A stretch of DNA of 64,000 bases from Siderastrea radians (Eukaryota; Cnidaria; Anthozoa; Scleractinia; Rhizangiidae), in assembly GCA_964017195.1 (NCBI GenBank), contig OZ024889.1, forward strand, positions 55,976,074-56,040,073. The letters are read 5' to 3'. Under the pieces are notes generated by a model. That model searched no databases and was not told the DNA's origin. It was given only the letters and a program-made list of their open reading frames with translations. Below, in pieces: positions 21,570 to 32,639 of the stretch; position 1 is the first letter of the stretch; each line of letters opens with the position of its first letter. A program made the translations under genes and the position numbers.

Positions 21570-22742
21570 ATGAGATTAAATATTTATGAATGTAATATAC
21601 ATGACGTTTGAAAAATAAAACTAGAAGAGATTCCTTTAGGATGTCTCTGATTTCTTCTCCATCCCATAAAACATGTTCGTTGTTGATACGTTCGCTGCAG
21701 TTGACATCAGGATTTCCATCGTCATCCCAATTGCCTCCCATTTTAATGAAAAAGTTGTGCAATACAGCACAAGCAATAGGGCTCTTGACAGATAACTTTA
21801 AGTCACTATCAAGAGGCTTTTGTAGTATTCGTCACCGTAATTTTAGGCACCCAAACGCGCACTTTATGTTATCTCTTGCACTAGATAGCTCATGGTTGAA
21901 ATTTATTTCGCTCATGTCTCTCGTAGCCTCTGAAAATGGCTTTTGCAGCCAAGGAGATATCGGGTAAGCACTATCGCCTAATAAATATGGACCAATTTCG
22001 TGGCCATTCACATCAATGACGGGGCCAGTGCGAATGTTTCCTTGCTCAGCTCTCTGATACAAAGTACTGTTGCGTAATATGCGAGCGTCATGCATACTTC
22101 CCGGATAGCCATCGGAGCTACTTCCTGGATTGCAAAGTCATGTTGCTGATATCTGCTAAAGTAATCGACTGCACTTTCACGAGGGGCATTTATATGTACG
22201 TGGTTCCATCGACTGCTCCAACAATGTTTGCCAGTTGCGATAGGTGTCTAAATGTCTCTATACAAGCTGCTGTTTCTCCCTCTGTTTCTGGAAAATGTAT
22301 ATATTCGTCTTTCAATTCAAATAAAGTCCCAAAGACGTCTAAAACAGGTTCAATTACAGTAGCTTTACCGACGTTAAATAGAGGTCCAATGCTGACATAT
22401 GAATTGCCGTGCGCTAGCCGATAAATTACTAAAGCTAAAACCTTTTCTGGTGGTATACAGTTCCTAAAGAGCGTGTTTTGTCAGGTTATCCATGGCCCCA
22501 TGGATACCTAAAAGAGTCTGAAAGGTGTTCTTATCCATTCTCAGCTGGTGGCGAAAGTAATCTTCTGAAATTATTTTGTCGTGGAAATGTATTTGAGCTG
22601 GTGGCGAAAGTAGGTGGCGACTCAGCTGGCCACTCAGCTGGTGGCGAAAGTAATCTTCTGAAATTATTTTGTCGTGGAAATGTATTTGAAACCATGACTC
22701 TGCGGGACGCGGTAATGTCCATAACCATGAAGGATTTCGCAA
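21570..22742 (-). pseudogene. Decayed PIF/Harbinger DDE transposase
   Basis: Fragments of one protein in consecutive frames on the minus strand. First comes an N-terminal part (22742-22464), then NCIPPEKVLALVIYRLAHG and VGKATVIEPV (about 22455-22340). The first catalytic Asp is in GAVDGT (about 22215), followed in a shifted frame by HVHINAPRE and DYFSRYQQHDFAIQ. Then come GYPGSMHDARILRNS (about 22100-22060), GDSAYP with the second Asp (about 21975), and AFGCLKLR then a stop (about 21835), with a tail reading CAVLHNFFIKMGG (about 21750). Lesions: at least two single-base frameshifts, an internal deletion after DFAIQ, TGA where Trp is expected after KLR, a 93-bp internal duplication, and Lys (IKCAFG) where the family usually has the catalytic Glu. 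The enzyme would be dead. No terminal inverted repeats were found. Confidence 0.82.
22541..22689. repeat. 93-bp-period internal duplication in the transposase relic
   Basis: A 56-bp segment starting TCAGCTGGTGGCGAAAG occurs at 22541-22596 and again at 22634-22689. A partial CAGCTGG copy lies between them. It disrupts the N-terminal part of the Harbinger transposase. Confidence 0.85.
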
Positions 22743-24292
22743 ACGAAGTCTGTTGCTGAACTAAAATCTGCGTCTTCTGAAAACAGCACCTACACGAAGA
22801 AAAGCCTGCTGATAGTGCAACATCATCATCAAAAGCGCGATTGAGTTTTGTTGAGCCTGAATTTGAAAATTAAACAAAAACCCCAAAGCGTGAAACGAAA
22901 AAAAAATTATATGATTTCGGTCCATGTTTTTAAGTAAGCCTCGCCCTCTGGTGTGGTAAAAAACAACTCTCTGCGTGGGTTTTTGGATTGACCTAATGCA
23001 ATTCATTAGGCCGTTTTCAAAAATTGGAACATCCTAAATTTTTGTCAAAATTTTAGCGCCAAAAAACAGGAAAACAAAATTTAAATTGGTCTAGTGCAAC
23101 CCGGCCCTTAGAGTACGCCAATCCGGCGAGACCATCTGAAACCTATCAGGATCAAAAACTAGTTGAGCGATGACCGCTAAAGGACAAAGACGCAGGGCTA
23201 ACAACTATTTTATCTGCCAAAAGTACTCTAGTCTCTTTTAGAAAAGCTGGTTACAATTGCGCCTTTTTTTAAAATACAAAATAGACTAGACAATGGCTTA
23301 AACGAAGCCTTTGATAGCAACTATCTATACTAAATTTCAGCATAGCCCTTATTGTGAAGCAGAGTTGTTTTTCGCCATTCTATAGATAGCGGCATATATT
23401 CAGGCGCGATTAATAGCTTCATGTATAACAACAACGACGAGATAATTCCTGTTTGAGGGTGTAGGAAATTGCCATATAGCAAGGGGTTGAGAGGTGTTTA
23501 TATTCCCATTTGTGATATCAAGAAAAATAAAAAACAACAAGAGAAATAAAGATTAAGACTTTACCTCATTGTGTAAGTATTGCAAAAAAATCTCTTTCTG
23601 TCCAAGATTATATTTAACCTACAAGACAACATACATCAAACCTATTTCTTTCATCGTACCATTAGAACAGTTTGTTTCAAAAGCTTTAATCTTACAACAA
23701 TAAATCTTTTGAGTTGAATATTAATTTATTAATTGACGCCTTTAATTATCCGGCGGGGACCACGCTCCTATAAGATTTTTCTTGAATTTTTCCAAGACGA
23801 TTTTCATCAACACCTGTTGTTTTCAGTAGCTGTACGCATATTCCTTGGACACATTTTGACCCAATTTTGGTGCGAAGCGGTTGCCATGTTTACAAGGATG
23901 ACGTCATAAGTAGCAGGTGGAAGAGCCATTTTTAAATAAAAATGTGTGTTTTTGACCTTTCCTTGGTGAAAAAAGCACATTAAAAAACTGTTCACAAAAA
24001 GTAGCAAAAGCGTTTAATTTAACACATTTTAACTGTTTAGCATGAAAATGTTCAATTTTCCCTTTCCTTGACAATTACTAATCTTGAATGACGTCACAGG
24101 CCCCCAGCACCACAACAATTCATAATGTATACTTCATCTTGTACAGCACTTCCTATCAAGCTTCCTATCAAAGGCAAAATCTTTTCGAAATATTCAACAC
24201 AGCAAAAATCAAGGGAGGAGTTCCATTAACGCCCCGCCCTCCCCTCCCCTTGTACCACGGTGGGAGTGTGACTTGGATGGTACGTCCTAGAG
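22743..24292. other. Non-coding; left flank module of the GPCR repeat unit
   Basis: The stretch 23340-23560 resembles 25800-25990 and 28215-28390 (GTTTGAGGGTGT...GAAATTGCCA), and 23100-23250 resembles 31380-31500. These are diverged copies of modules that also surround the receptor and its pseudogenes. No exon was recognised. Confidence 0.5.
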
Positions 24293-25222
24293 TTAATTCT
24301 TATTCTGTTTTGTAACAAGAGAAATCATCGCTTTACGGATCTCCTTGCTTCTCCAACAGTAAATTATTGGATTATAAAGTGAATTTAGCATGAAAGTAGA
24401 AAAGACAATAGGTCTCACAATACGTCGAGTTTTAAGTGGTAAATCGTTTGAAAATAATGAAGTGAATAACGCACCTGGTAAATAAGACAAAAACAGAAAA
24501 CCTATAATAATGCTGGTCGTTTTCCATGCTTTTTTTTCCGCCAAGAAATTTGCAGCGGCTTCTCCTGAAATCTGCTCCGTTTTGATTTGCTTTTCGTGAC
24601 GTCGAGTGACTAAATAAACTGTGACATGGCAGTAAATAATTACTAACAGGCTAAAAATGATTAAAAATGGAAGAACTAAAAGTGGCAGCAAATTTGTCAC
24701 TTTGAAAAGGGCGTAAGCTCCTGCTACAAACCAGCAAAATGCAACAGCCAAAGCCAACCGAGCCTTCGTAACAATATCGCTGTACCGCAAAGCATGTTTG
24801 AGCCCAATAAAACGTTCAATACTAATTAACACCAAATGGAAAATAGTAGCTAAGATAGAAACAAAAAGTAACGGTTTGGAGATGTTGGCATCGATATTGC
24901 AATAAGTAGTCACCGATCCTCCAGCTAAAGCGAAGATCTCTACTGCTATAGACGTCGGTTGGAGAACAGTTCCTACAAACAGATCAGTTCCTGCCAAGCA
25001 AGCCAGTAGTATTCTATACTTGCTCTGCAAACTCCGTTTTGTTTTCACTGCTACTATCACCAACAGGTTCATCACAACGATAACAGGACAGCTTAACACG
25101 CTGAGAATTATGGATGCCAGGGTAGCAGAGTAGTTTTCTAAGCGGTACTCCTCGTCTTGGAATCGCTCACAGTATAAGTAATCGCTTGGAATTTCGCCCG
25201 TGGAATTCGTTTGGTTCACCAT
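24293..25222 (-). CDS. Class A (rhodopsin-like) GPCR, single exon
   Basis: A 309-residue seven-helix receptor. The N-terminus has three possible N-glycosylation sites (N3, N6, N30). Landmarks: N52 in helix 1, D80 in helix 2 (LAGTD), ERF at 136-138 at the end of helix 3 in place of DRY, W164 in helix 4, P185 in helix 5, FLSYLP (244-249) in helix 6, NPIIY (284-288) in helix 7. C108 at the top of helix 3 is present, but the loop between helices 4 and 5 is reduced to a few residues (around 173-178) and has no Cys, so the usual disulfide cannot form there. The intracellular tail is short. This layout fits the large cnidarian-type orphan expansions related to amine/adenosine/melatonin receptors; the ligand is unknown. 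Two pseudogene copies lie to the right. Confidence 0.92.
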   Translation of the reverse strand: MVNQTNSTGEIPSDYLYCERFQDEEYRLENYSATLASIILSVLSCPVIVVMNLLVIVAVKTKRSLQSKYRILLACLAGTDLFVGTVLQPTSIAVEIFALAGGSVTTYCNIDANISKPLLFVSILATIFHLVLISIERFIGLKHALRYSDIVTKARLALAVAFCWFVAGAYALFKVTNLLPLLVLPFLIIFSLLVIIYCHVTVYLVTRRHEKQIKTEQISGEAAANFLAEKKAWKTTSIIIGFLFLSYLPGALFTSLFSNDLPLKTRRIVRPIVFSTFMLNSLYNPIIYCWRSKEIRKAMISLVTKQNKN

Positions 25223-25274
25223 CGTTTTCTTTTATCGATAAAGGAGATCTTTTAGTCGGCTGTTCCGCAATCCT

Positions 25275-26010
25275 AAACTTTCCCTAGCTGAAGATCGTTT
25301 GCAATTAACCTGGCAAGAAGGTTGAGCGGTATTTAACTAGTGGAAGAAATTAACACACTAATACAACGACAAAGACACCGACGCTTAACAAGACCTGCAA
25401 AGATCAAAATAACACCGAAAAATAATAATAATTTAAAATAAATCTCGCGACTTGGCTCAAGGCTTTTTTTTTCTGTTGACTTATTAAGAAAACACGCCAA
25501 ACCGGACAAAAAATAATGTGATGGTTAACGTCAAAGTTGCAAATTCCATCCCAAGTTTCGGTAGATGACTGCAGTTCTCAAAATGCGACTGACTGTTTCG
25601 TAGATATCATTTTCATTGAAATTAGAGGTGGCGGCTTTCATTAATGAAGGATAATGTTTTCCAATCAGCAAGAATTAATCTATTTAATATAGGCGCAGCA
25701 CGCATCTGGAAACTGAACTAACACCTTCATGCATCTATATTTTAATGATTAATGTAGTAGTTTAAGGATCGTTTTTAAGACCAATTATCCAAATTTAATG
25801 TCCGCATAACGTTTACGAAGCAAAGATGTTCATCGTCATTGTACAGTGGCAATGTGCCAATCGGCAGCGTCATTTGTAACAACACTGGCGAAATTATTCA
25901 TGTTTGAGGGTGTGAGAAATTGCCACACGGCAAAGAGTTAAGGGATCAAATGTTTAATCCTTTTTACATTTCAAGTAAAAACATGAAAATAAAGCTATAA
26001 GCTACAATTT
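25275..26010. repeat. GPCR upstream module, unit A
   Basis: The 5' flank of the intact receptor. Segments containing TTTGCAATTAACCTGG, ACAACGACAAAGACACCGAC and AAATTGCCACACGGCAAAG recur at 27690-28385 and partly at 30735-30960. This shows tandem duplication of the whole receptor locus, not of the coding exon alone. Confidence 0.8.
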
Positions 26011-26239
26011 AATATGCAATTACTGCAAAAATAATTATAATAAACGGAAAAAAACTAATTACTCTTTCACTATCAAGATAATATTTAATCTATAGTCATG
26101 CATCAAACACACTTTTGTGGCCTAAAGGAAATACAGTAAATGCCATACCATCAGATAATCTTGCTGGTTTTTATCAGTCTTTTACAAAATCTTCAATATT
26201 TAAGTTTAATGTTAACAAATTGGCCACTTTTTTTTTAAG

Positions 26240-26611
26240 AACTGGCTTAATTCTGATTCTGTTTTGTAACAACATCATTCATTACTTTACGGATCTCCTA
26301 TCTCCTTACCTCCAAAACAGTAAATTATTGGCGATAAAAAGCGCGAAACCAGAAAGTCAACAGGACGCACAATAAGTCGAGTTTGAAATGGTAAGTCACT
26401 TAAAAAACCGAAGCAAAAACGCACCCGTTGTAATAACGCTGGTCATATTCTATTTCTTTTCCTCCAAGAAATCAGTTGATGCGGCTTCTCCTGAAAGCTG
26501 TTTTGTTTTTTGTTTTTTCCGTGAAATCGAGTGACTAAATAACCTGAGATATGACAGAAAACAATTGCTAACAGGCTAGAAATGATTTAAAACGAAATAA
26601 CGAAATTTAAA
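26240..26611 (-). pseudogene. GPCR pseudogene 1 (C-terminal half)
   Basis: Aligns at base level with 24293-24665 of the intact receptor: shared TTCTGTTTTGTAACAA, TTACGGATCTCC, AACAGTAAATTATTGG, TAATAACGCTGGTC, CCAAGAAAT and GAGTGACTAAATAA words. It lacks parts of helices 6-7 and carries frameshifts. The homology stops at 26611, where an inverted-repeat element begins, so the N-terminal half has been lost. Confidence 0.85.
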
Positions 26612-27450
26612 AGAAAAACGGAGAGAGAGCTTGCAACGACGTCTGAGGAATTTGAATATCTACATCGAAAACTTCGATGCAAAATGCTGATTGGCGGAGA
26701 TTTAATTTGGTAATGACGTCATCGATCTTGACGCAAAGATGATAAAACGCACGAATGCGACGTTAACAACGAAGCTAAACTTTCAGAATTGAAATGGAAA
26801 ATGCTCATTGAAGGGGATTTAATTTGGTAATGACGTCTTCATTCTTCAAGCAAAGACTAGACAAAACAAACACAGAATGCGAAGTAAACAACGAAGGTAA
26901 ATTTTTAGAATTCAAATTCCCTACGCCAAACCTGCCGTCAAAAGCAAAACCGTTAAAAGTAACTTATACTAAAAATCGAAGATATGACGTTAGAAAGAGA
27001 ATAAGAGTAAAATAAGTGTTTTTCCCGGGGTTGTTTTTAGTTCACAGTGCACTGAATACTCATGTGTGAGTCTCAAAATAAATTGCGCGAGCGATGTGGG
27101 AACAAATCGAAACTTTCTTTCCCGCATTATCTTTCGATAATTGAAGCTCCTATTGAAACTCAAAGTGAATTACAGCTGTAAAAGAATTTGTAAGAAATAG
27201 CGAACATAGCCCGAAAATAGCGCATCGCATTTGCATAACGCGTGAAATCTGACCTTCGTTCACGTGTTTGACATGTTTGTTACATTGAAGCTCGTTTCTG
27301 GTTTGCGCTGATTGGCCAAAATCTGGCAGACAACGGGGAGAAACGGCTGCGCTGGGGGCGGAATTCAAATTCCTGAGACGTGGTTGCAAGCTCTCTCTCC
27401 ATTTTTCCCTCCTTCGCGCCCCCACCCCATGAGAGCGTGCTCATAGGCTA
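26612..27450. mobile_element. TIR element truncating GPCR pseudogene 1
   Basis: GGAGAGAGAGCTTGCAAC at 26620 and its complement ending at 27400 form inverted ends of about 38 bp (with GTCTGAGGAATTTGAAT). The right end continues to 27450 into a TAGCCTATGAGCACGCTCTC-type terminus related to the TAGCCTGCGAGC family at 11088 and 30482; the left end lacks this outer part. Internally, 26640-27015 contains two diverged tandem segments of about 120 bp, each with GGAGATTTAATTTGGTAATGACGTC or a variant of it. No transposase. Confidence 0.65.
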
Positions 27451-27679
27451 CAAACACACCTGCAGAAGTTCGTCAGTATTTCTGTTGCCAAAAATGCTTT
27501 TTCTTATTTGAAGTTGCTCCTGAAAATATTCATGATATCAAGGAAACAAAACAAAAAAACAAACAAACTCAATGTACATTTGGATGATTGAATTGCTTAT
27601 CAACTGATTTGCTCGCATTCGAAGACATTTCTGTCGGGCTCGAGCTCGCGATGAAAATCACAAATGCAAACTAACGGCG

Positions 27680-28389
27680 ATTTCCCTGGTTGCAGATTGT
27701 TTGCAATTAACATGGAATAAAGAGTTTAACGATATTTAACTAGTGGAAGAAATTAACGTACTAATACAACGACAAAGACACCGACGCTTAACAAGACCTA
27801 GTGCAAAGATCAAAATAACACCGAAAAAGAATAATAACTCAAAATAAATCTCGCGACATGGACTCAAGGCTTTTTTCCCGTTGGCTTGTTAAGAAAACAC
27901 GCGAAATCGGACAAAAAATAATGTCAGTGATGGTTTACGTTAGAGTAACAAATTCCACCCCAAGTTTAGAAAAATGACAATGCTTAAAATGCGACAGACT
28001 GTTTCGTAGATATAATTATCTCATTGAATAAAGATAGCGGCTTTCATTAACATAGGATAATGTTTTCCAATCAGCAAGAATTAATATATTTAATATAGGC
28101 GTAGCACGCAACTGGAAACTGAACTCGCACCTCCATACATCTATATTTTAATGATTAATGTACCAGTTTAAAGGTAGCTTTTAAGCGCAGTTATTCAAAT
28201 TTAATATCTGCATAACGCTTATGAAGCAAAGATGTTCATCGTCATTGTACAGCGGCAATGTGCCAATCGGCAGCGTCATTTGTAACAACACTGGCGAAAT
28301 TATTCATGTTTGAGGGTGTGAGAAATTGCCACACAGCAAAGACTTGAGGGATCAAATGTTTAATCCTTTTTAAATTTCAAGTAAAAACA
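27680..28389. repeat. GPCR upstream module, unit B
   Basis: Closely matches 25275-26010, including the ACGACAAAGACACCGACGCT and CAATGTGCCAATCGGCAGCG segments. It joins directly to GPCR pseudogene 2, so it is the upstream flank of the lost 5' half of pseudogene 1. Confidence 0.8.
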
Positions 28390-28596
28390 TTTAGCGTGAA
28401 ACCAGAAAGTCATCAGGACGCACAATATGTCGAGATTGTGGTAAGTCACTTGAGAAAACCGAAGCAAAAACCCACCCGTTGTAATAACGCTGGTCATATC
28501 CTATTTCTTTTCCTCCAAGAAATCAGTTAACGCGACTTCTCCTGAAAGCAATTCCATTTTTATTTGTCAGTTTCGTTAAATTGAGTGACTAAATAA
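28390..28596 (-). pseudogene. GPCR pseudogene 2, right-hand piece of the C-terminal half
   Basis: Homologous to about 24410-24616 of the intact receptor (GTCGAG, GTAATAACGCTGGTCAT, CTTCTCCTGAAA, GAGTGACTAAATAA). It has frameshifts, and the helix 7 region is deleted. The match ends exactly at AATAA (28592-28596), where a 1.38-kb insertion starts. The remainder continues at 29978. Confidence 0.85.
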
Positions 28597-29977
28597 TTAA
28601 TAATTATTCTGCTAGGGCGCGCTGGATATCGAATGATAGATAACCAACGAGGCGCGTAGCGCCGAGTTGGTTATAATCATTTGATATCCAGCAAGGCCCG
28701 AGTAGAATAACTGTTTTATTAAAAACTTAACCACTATTAAAAAAAATCAAGAAAGAATGGGAAAAATGAGAAAAGAAACTTAAACGGAACAAGAATTGAT
28801 CACATGACTAAACGAAAAAGGGGCCAAAACCTTGCGAAGTGTTGCAGCGTTTCATTGCAAAGCTGAATGAATTAATGAAAACTGCTCGAAAGTGAACAAA
28901 GTAGCACACGTTTAGGAAAAAAATCATCTAATTATAGGCTCTGAAATATGGTAAATGTTTGATTTTTCCTGAACATTGTTGTAATCATCGTTCAAAGCGG
29001 ATTGAAGCTGTACAATTTCACCAAATAGCTGCTAGAGTTGAAACTGAACAAGTCAGTTGTAATCCGGCTGTTCGCACAACGGAGCAATCATGTGCGTGTT
29101 TAAAAGACATGACGACAGAACAAATTTGAACAGTTGAACTTGAAGAGGTAATTTCTATGCAGCTCAGAAGCAAGATTACTGTAGCGAGGAACATTAGAAT
29201 TCACCATCATAGTTTTTTAAACGCAAAGCGCAAAATGCAGTTGTTCTCGGTTTAGAGGTTGCGGGCAGAATGGTAAAAACAACATTCAAACAACTGGAAA
29301 AGCGATTCAACTCCATTTACATGGCATTCGATTTCTATCTGAGCATTTGGACCTGTTGGAACACAGAGCTACAACAAGTACAGGTAAACCAGTGTCAATT
29401 TTGCGTGTTAAAGCCGAAAAACAAGCTCGCCCTTCCTTCCTTCTTGGTAGTTTGCAGCTGTATTTTTTTAGTACTTGTTTAGACTGCTTCATGATTTTCG
29501 CACCGACTCACCATGAATGTGTGATAGCTTTTATTAAATGCTTCTGCCCCATTTCACTGTGTTTTATTTTATGTCTCGTCTTGATATTTTGAAGTGAAAA
29601 TCCTTTGTGATAAAACCTACCGTTTGTTCAATTTCAATGATCGACGTGACGATGGATGAAAGAAATCAATTGTAAACACAACGCTTAATGCTATTTCTGC
29701 ACAGTTTCTTCAAACAATTTTGGCTTGTGTTAGACGACGCTGTTGGTGATGCTTGTTGGAGACGCTGTTGAAATTTCTGCTTAATTTAAATTCGCTGCCA
29801 AGTGATTTTTCTCGTCCATTTTTCTCGCCGGGTTGCTCTCGAGGAAAAAACTTTCAGCTCACTTTGTTGTTGAGTGTTCATTGACCATATTTGGTCGCAG
29901 CAGGTATATGAGCTGATAGCCTAGCTCCGTAGAGCCAATCAAAATGCTAGAAATCCAATATACGTAGTCCAGTTTTT
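28597..29977. mobile_element. 1.38-kb insertion splitting GPCR pseudogene 2
   Basis: Bounded by AATAA on both sides (28592-28596 and 29978-29982), and its removal restores the pseudogene alignment. The left 125 bases form a long imperfect palindrome centred on ACGAGGCGCGTAGCGCCGAG (28608-28722), with CTGGATATC arms. The right end reads ...CGTAGTCCAGTTTTT. No transposase was recognised; the overlapping frames at 29270-29592 on both strands show no coding signs. A non-autonomous DNA element is the simplest reading. Confidence 0.75.
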
Positions 29978-30160
29978 AATAAACTGAGATATGACAGAAA
30001 ACAATAACTAACAGACTAGAAATAATTTAAAATGATAGAACGAGATTTGAAAGGGGCAGCAAATTTTCACTTTGGAAAGAGCTTAGCTTCCGCTAGAAAC
30101 CAACTCAATGTGACAAATATCACTCGTAGAGCAAATCCTTAATTGTTATCGCACTCAAAC
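29978..30160 (-). pseudogene. GPCR pseudogene 2, continuation beyond the insertion
   Basis: Resumes at the receptor position where 28596 stopped (AAACTGAGATATGACAG corresponds to AAACTGTGACATGGCAG) and runs to the helix 4 region. It then jumps to upstream-flank sequence at about 30160, so helices 1-3 are deleted. Confidence 0.8.
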
Positions 30161-30477
30161 GATAACCTACTGACTAATACAACAGTAAATCTACTGAAGC
30201 TTAACAAGAATTTTGGGGGCTTTGGCTCAACGAGTTTTTTTCATTCGCTTATAAAGGAACTAAACTAAACCAGCCAGCGAGATAATCTGTTGGATGATAT
30301 TACAACTTTATCTTTGAATTACTAAACGTTCCCTAAATATTTCTTCATGTTAAAAAATAGAGGTGGTGCATCAAACACCTTTTAATGTCGAAAAACTGAA
30401 ACGTTTTCAATTAGTAATAATCGCTTATTTTTAATTAAGGCGTGCACTTCAAAGAAAATTGTATAATAATCTCAAAC

Positions 30478-30960
30478 CACTAGCCTGCGAGCAAGCTCTC
30501 TCCGGGGTGGGGGCCCGAGGGAAGGAAAAATGGAAGCTACAAATACACCTGCAGGAATTCGTCAGTACATCTGCTCAGTGCCAAAAATGCTCCGGAAAAA
30601 AAATTCATGATATCAAGGGGAAAAAAAACAAACAAATAAACTCAATGTACATTTGGAATAATTGAATTGCTCATCACTTGATCTGCTCTCATTTCGAAGA
30701 AATATTTGTCGGGATCGAGCTCGCAAATGCAAACTACCGGCGACTTCCCTAGTTGCAGATTGTTTGCAATTAACCTGGGAAAAAACGTTGAACGATATTT
30801 AACTAGTAAAAAAAATCAACATTCTAATACAACGACAAAGACACCGACGCTTAACAAGACCTGCAAAGATCAAAATATCACCGGTAAAGAAAAATAACTC
30901 AGAATAAATCGCGCAACATGGACTCAAGGCTTTTTTTCCGTTGGCTTGTTAAGAAAACAC
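30478..30960. repeat. TIR-element terminus plus GPCR upstream module, unit C
   Basis: 30482-30536 is a partial TAGCCTGCGAGCAAGCTCTC terminus related to 27401-27450. From 30536 the sequence parallels 27443-27900 (CTACAAA(C/T)ACACCTGCAG, CTCAATGTACATTTGGA, TTGCAATTAACCTGG, CAACGACAAAGACACCGACG). This is the third copy of the receptor-locus flank. Confidence 0.7.
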
Positions 30961-32639
30961 GCAAAAAAAATGTAAAGAAGATCCCGCAGTTATTAACGCA
31001 ACTTATGCAGTTGCGAAAAGAAAGCCTGAAAAAATCAGGCTTGCCAGGATTCTAACGGCAAACTAACGGCGATTTCAGTGCAACTTCTGTGCGATTTGTC
31101 GCCATTAGAGAGATGTCGCAGAGATCTCGAACATATTAGAAATTTGATGCAACTTGGGGGGCGACTGATTTAGGGGAAAGTGCAGCAAATAACACTCCCG
31201 AGTTGTAGGGCTGTCGCTTTGAAATCGCCGCTAGTTTATACTTGCCACAATAGGTACATTGAAGAGCACGAAAAAATTGCATCAAAAATTGCACATGTAA
31301 ACCAGCCTTTATGTCAAACTGACGAAAAATTATCCAAAATCGGCCAAAATGTCCTCATAGCTGATAACGTAAATTAGAGTACTCCCGTCCCTAAAATCAA
31401 AATCTATCGCTGACCTCTAAGCGGCAAAGAAGCGGGGGCTCACAAACATTTTACGTGCCATTTGTAAATACAAAACATGACCAAAAGTACTAGAATCCGG
31501 GTGGTGACTCAGCAACTTAAAACTGCGCGAATTTTTGTTTTTGTTTTTGTTTGTTTCTTTTTTTCATCGTCATTTTATATAGAGGCAACAGGCGCCGATC
31601 TGTATGGTAATTTATAACAACACAATAATGGGATACTTCTTGTTTAAGGCTTCAGGTAGGAATTAAGGGAAGAAAAACAATCAGTTATTCTGTCGATACC
31701 ATAAGACGACTTGAAGGTAATCTGTGACGATCAAGAGAGCATATCCCCTCTTGGTAACGATACATTTTCCGGTGACCACTATGACAGTGGATTTTTTTCT
31801 AAGCTGACTTGTTCGATTATTGCAGAAAGAAGCTTGTAACTGGCTTCTCGGTAGTCGGAATCTAGCTACCTGGGACTCGTCGAGCAGTAAGGACAAATTA
31901 TTCAGACTTCAAATCAGCATTTATTCTATCCACTGAGACAATATTCATCTTGTAGGCGAGATGTATATCTGCATGCTTGGTGTAACTCTGATGCAACCCA
32001 AGATGTAGACAAATTACAACGTACAAGATGTCTGCCTGCTTGAATACCTACAAGGTACAATGACTAACTGAAGTTTTTTTTCTTGCTTGAAAAAGTGCGG
32101 TGGTACCGGCAATATTGAGCACGTGTTGGAAACAGAAAGGTTACTCAAAATAATAAAAATTCTCATAACTCTACAACATCAGCGAAAAGACAGTTGTTCT
32201 GAGACCCTAAAACGATAATCACTTATTAATGTCACAATTTCGACTAGATAAGAAACAACCTTAAAAAAATATATATACATATATATTATTTTTACTCTCT
32301 CTGGAGACAGCTAGCCAGTTAAAATACATCAACGAAAAGACAAATGTTCTGAGACCCTAAAACGACTTGAAGATAATAACTGATTAATGACACGACACTA
32401 AAAACAAATATATATTGATCTTATTCTTTCTGTAGATCCTACTATAGCTTGCTTTGTTCTCTTCATTTGTACTAATTAATGCTTATGTTGAGCACTCGCT
32501 TGACAAAAGGCGAAAGGACCGAGACTCTGTTTAAAGGATAAGCTTCTTTAATGCAACAACTTTAAACTTCTCCAACTTTTCTACTGATTCTAATCAACTA
32601 CCGATAACAATGAAGTTTCGTTTTTATTCTGTGCTCTAA
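30961..32639. other. Diverged GPCR-unit remains and short repeats, no gene
   Basis: A repeat beginning GCAGTTATTAACGCAACTT at 30993 recurs inverted at 35797-35830. 31380-31680 resembles the 23100-23560 flank module. 32175-32270 and 32325-32420 are a direct repeat (GACAGTTGTTCTGAGACCC and a variant, each followed by TAAAACGA). Confidence 0.5.

Noticed and set aside
22140..22424. Plus-strand 94-codon frame
   Set aside because: Antisense of the Harbinger transposase relic.
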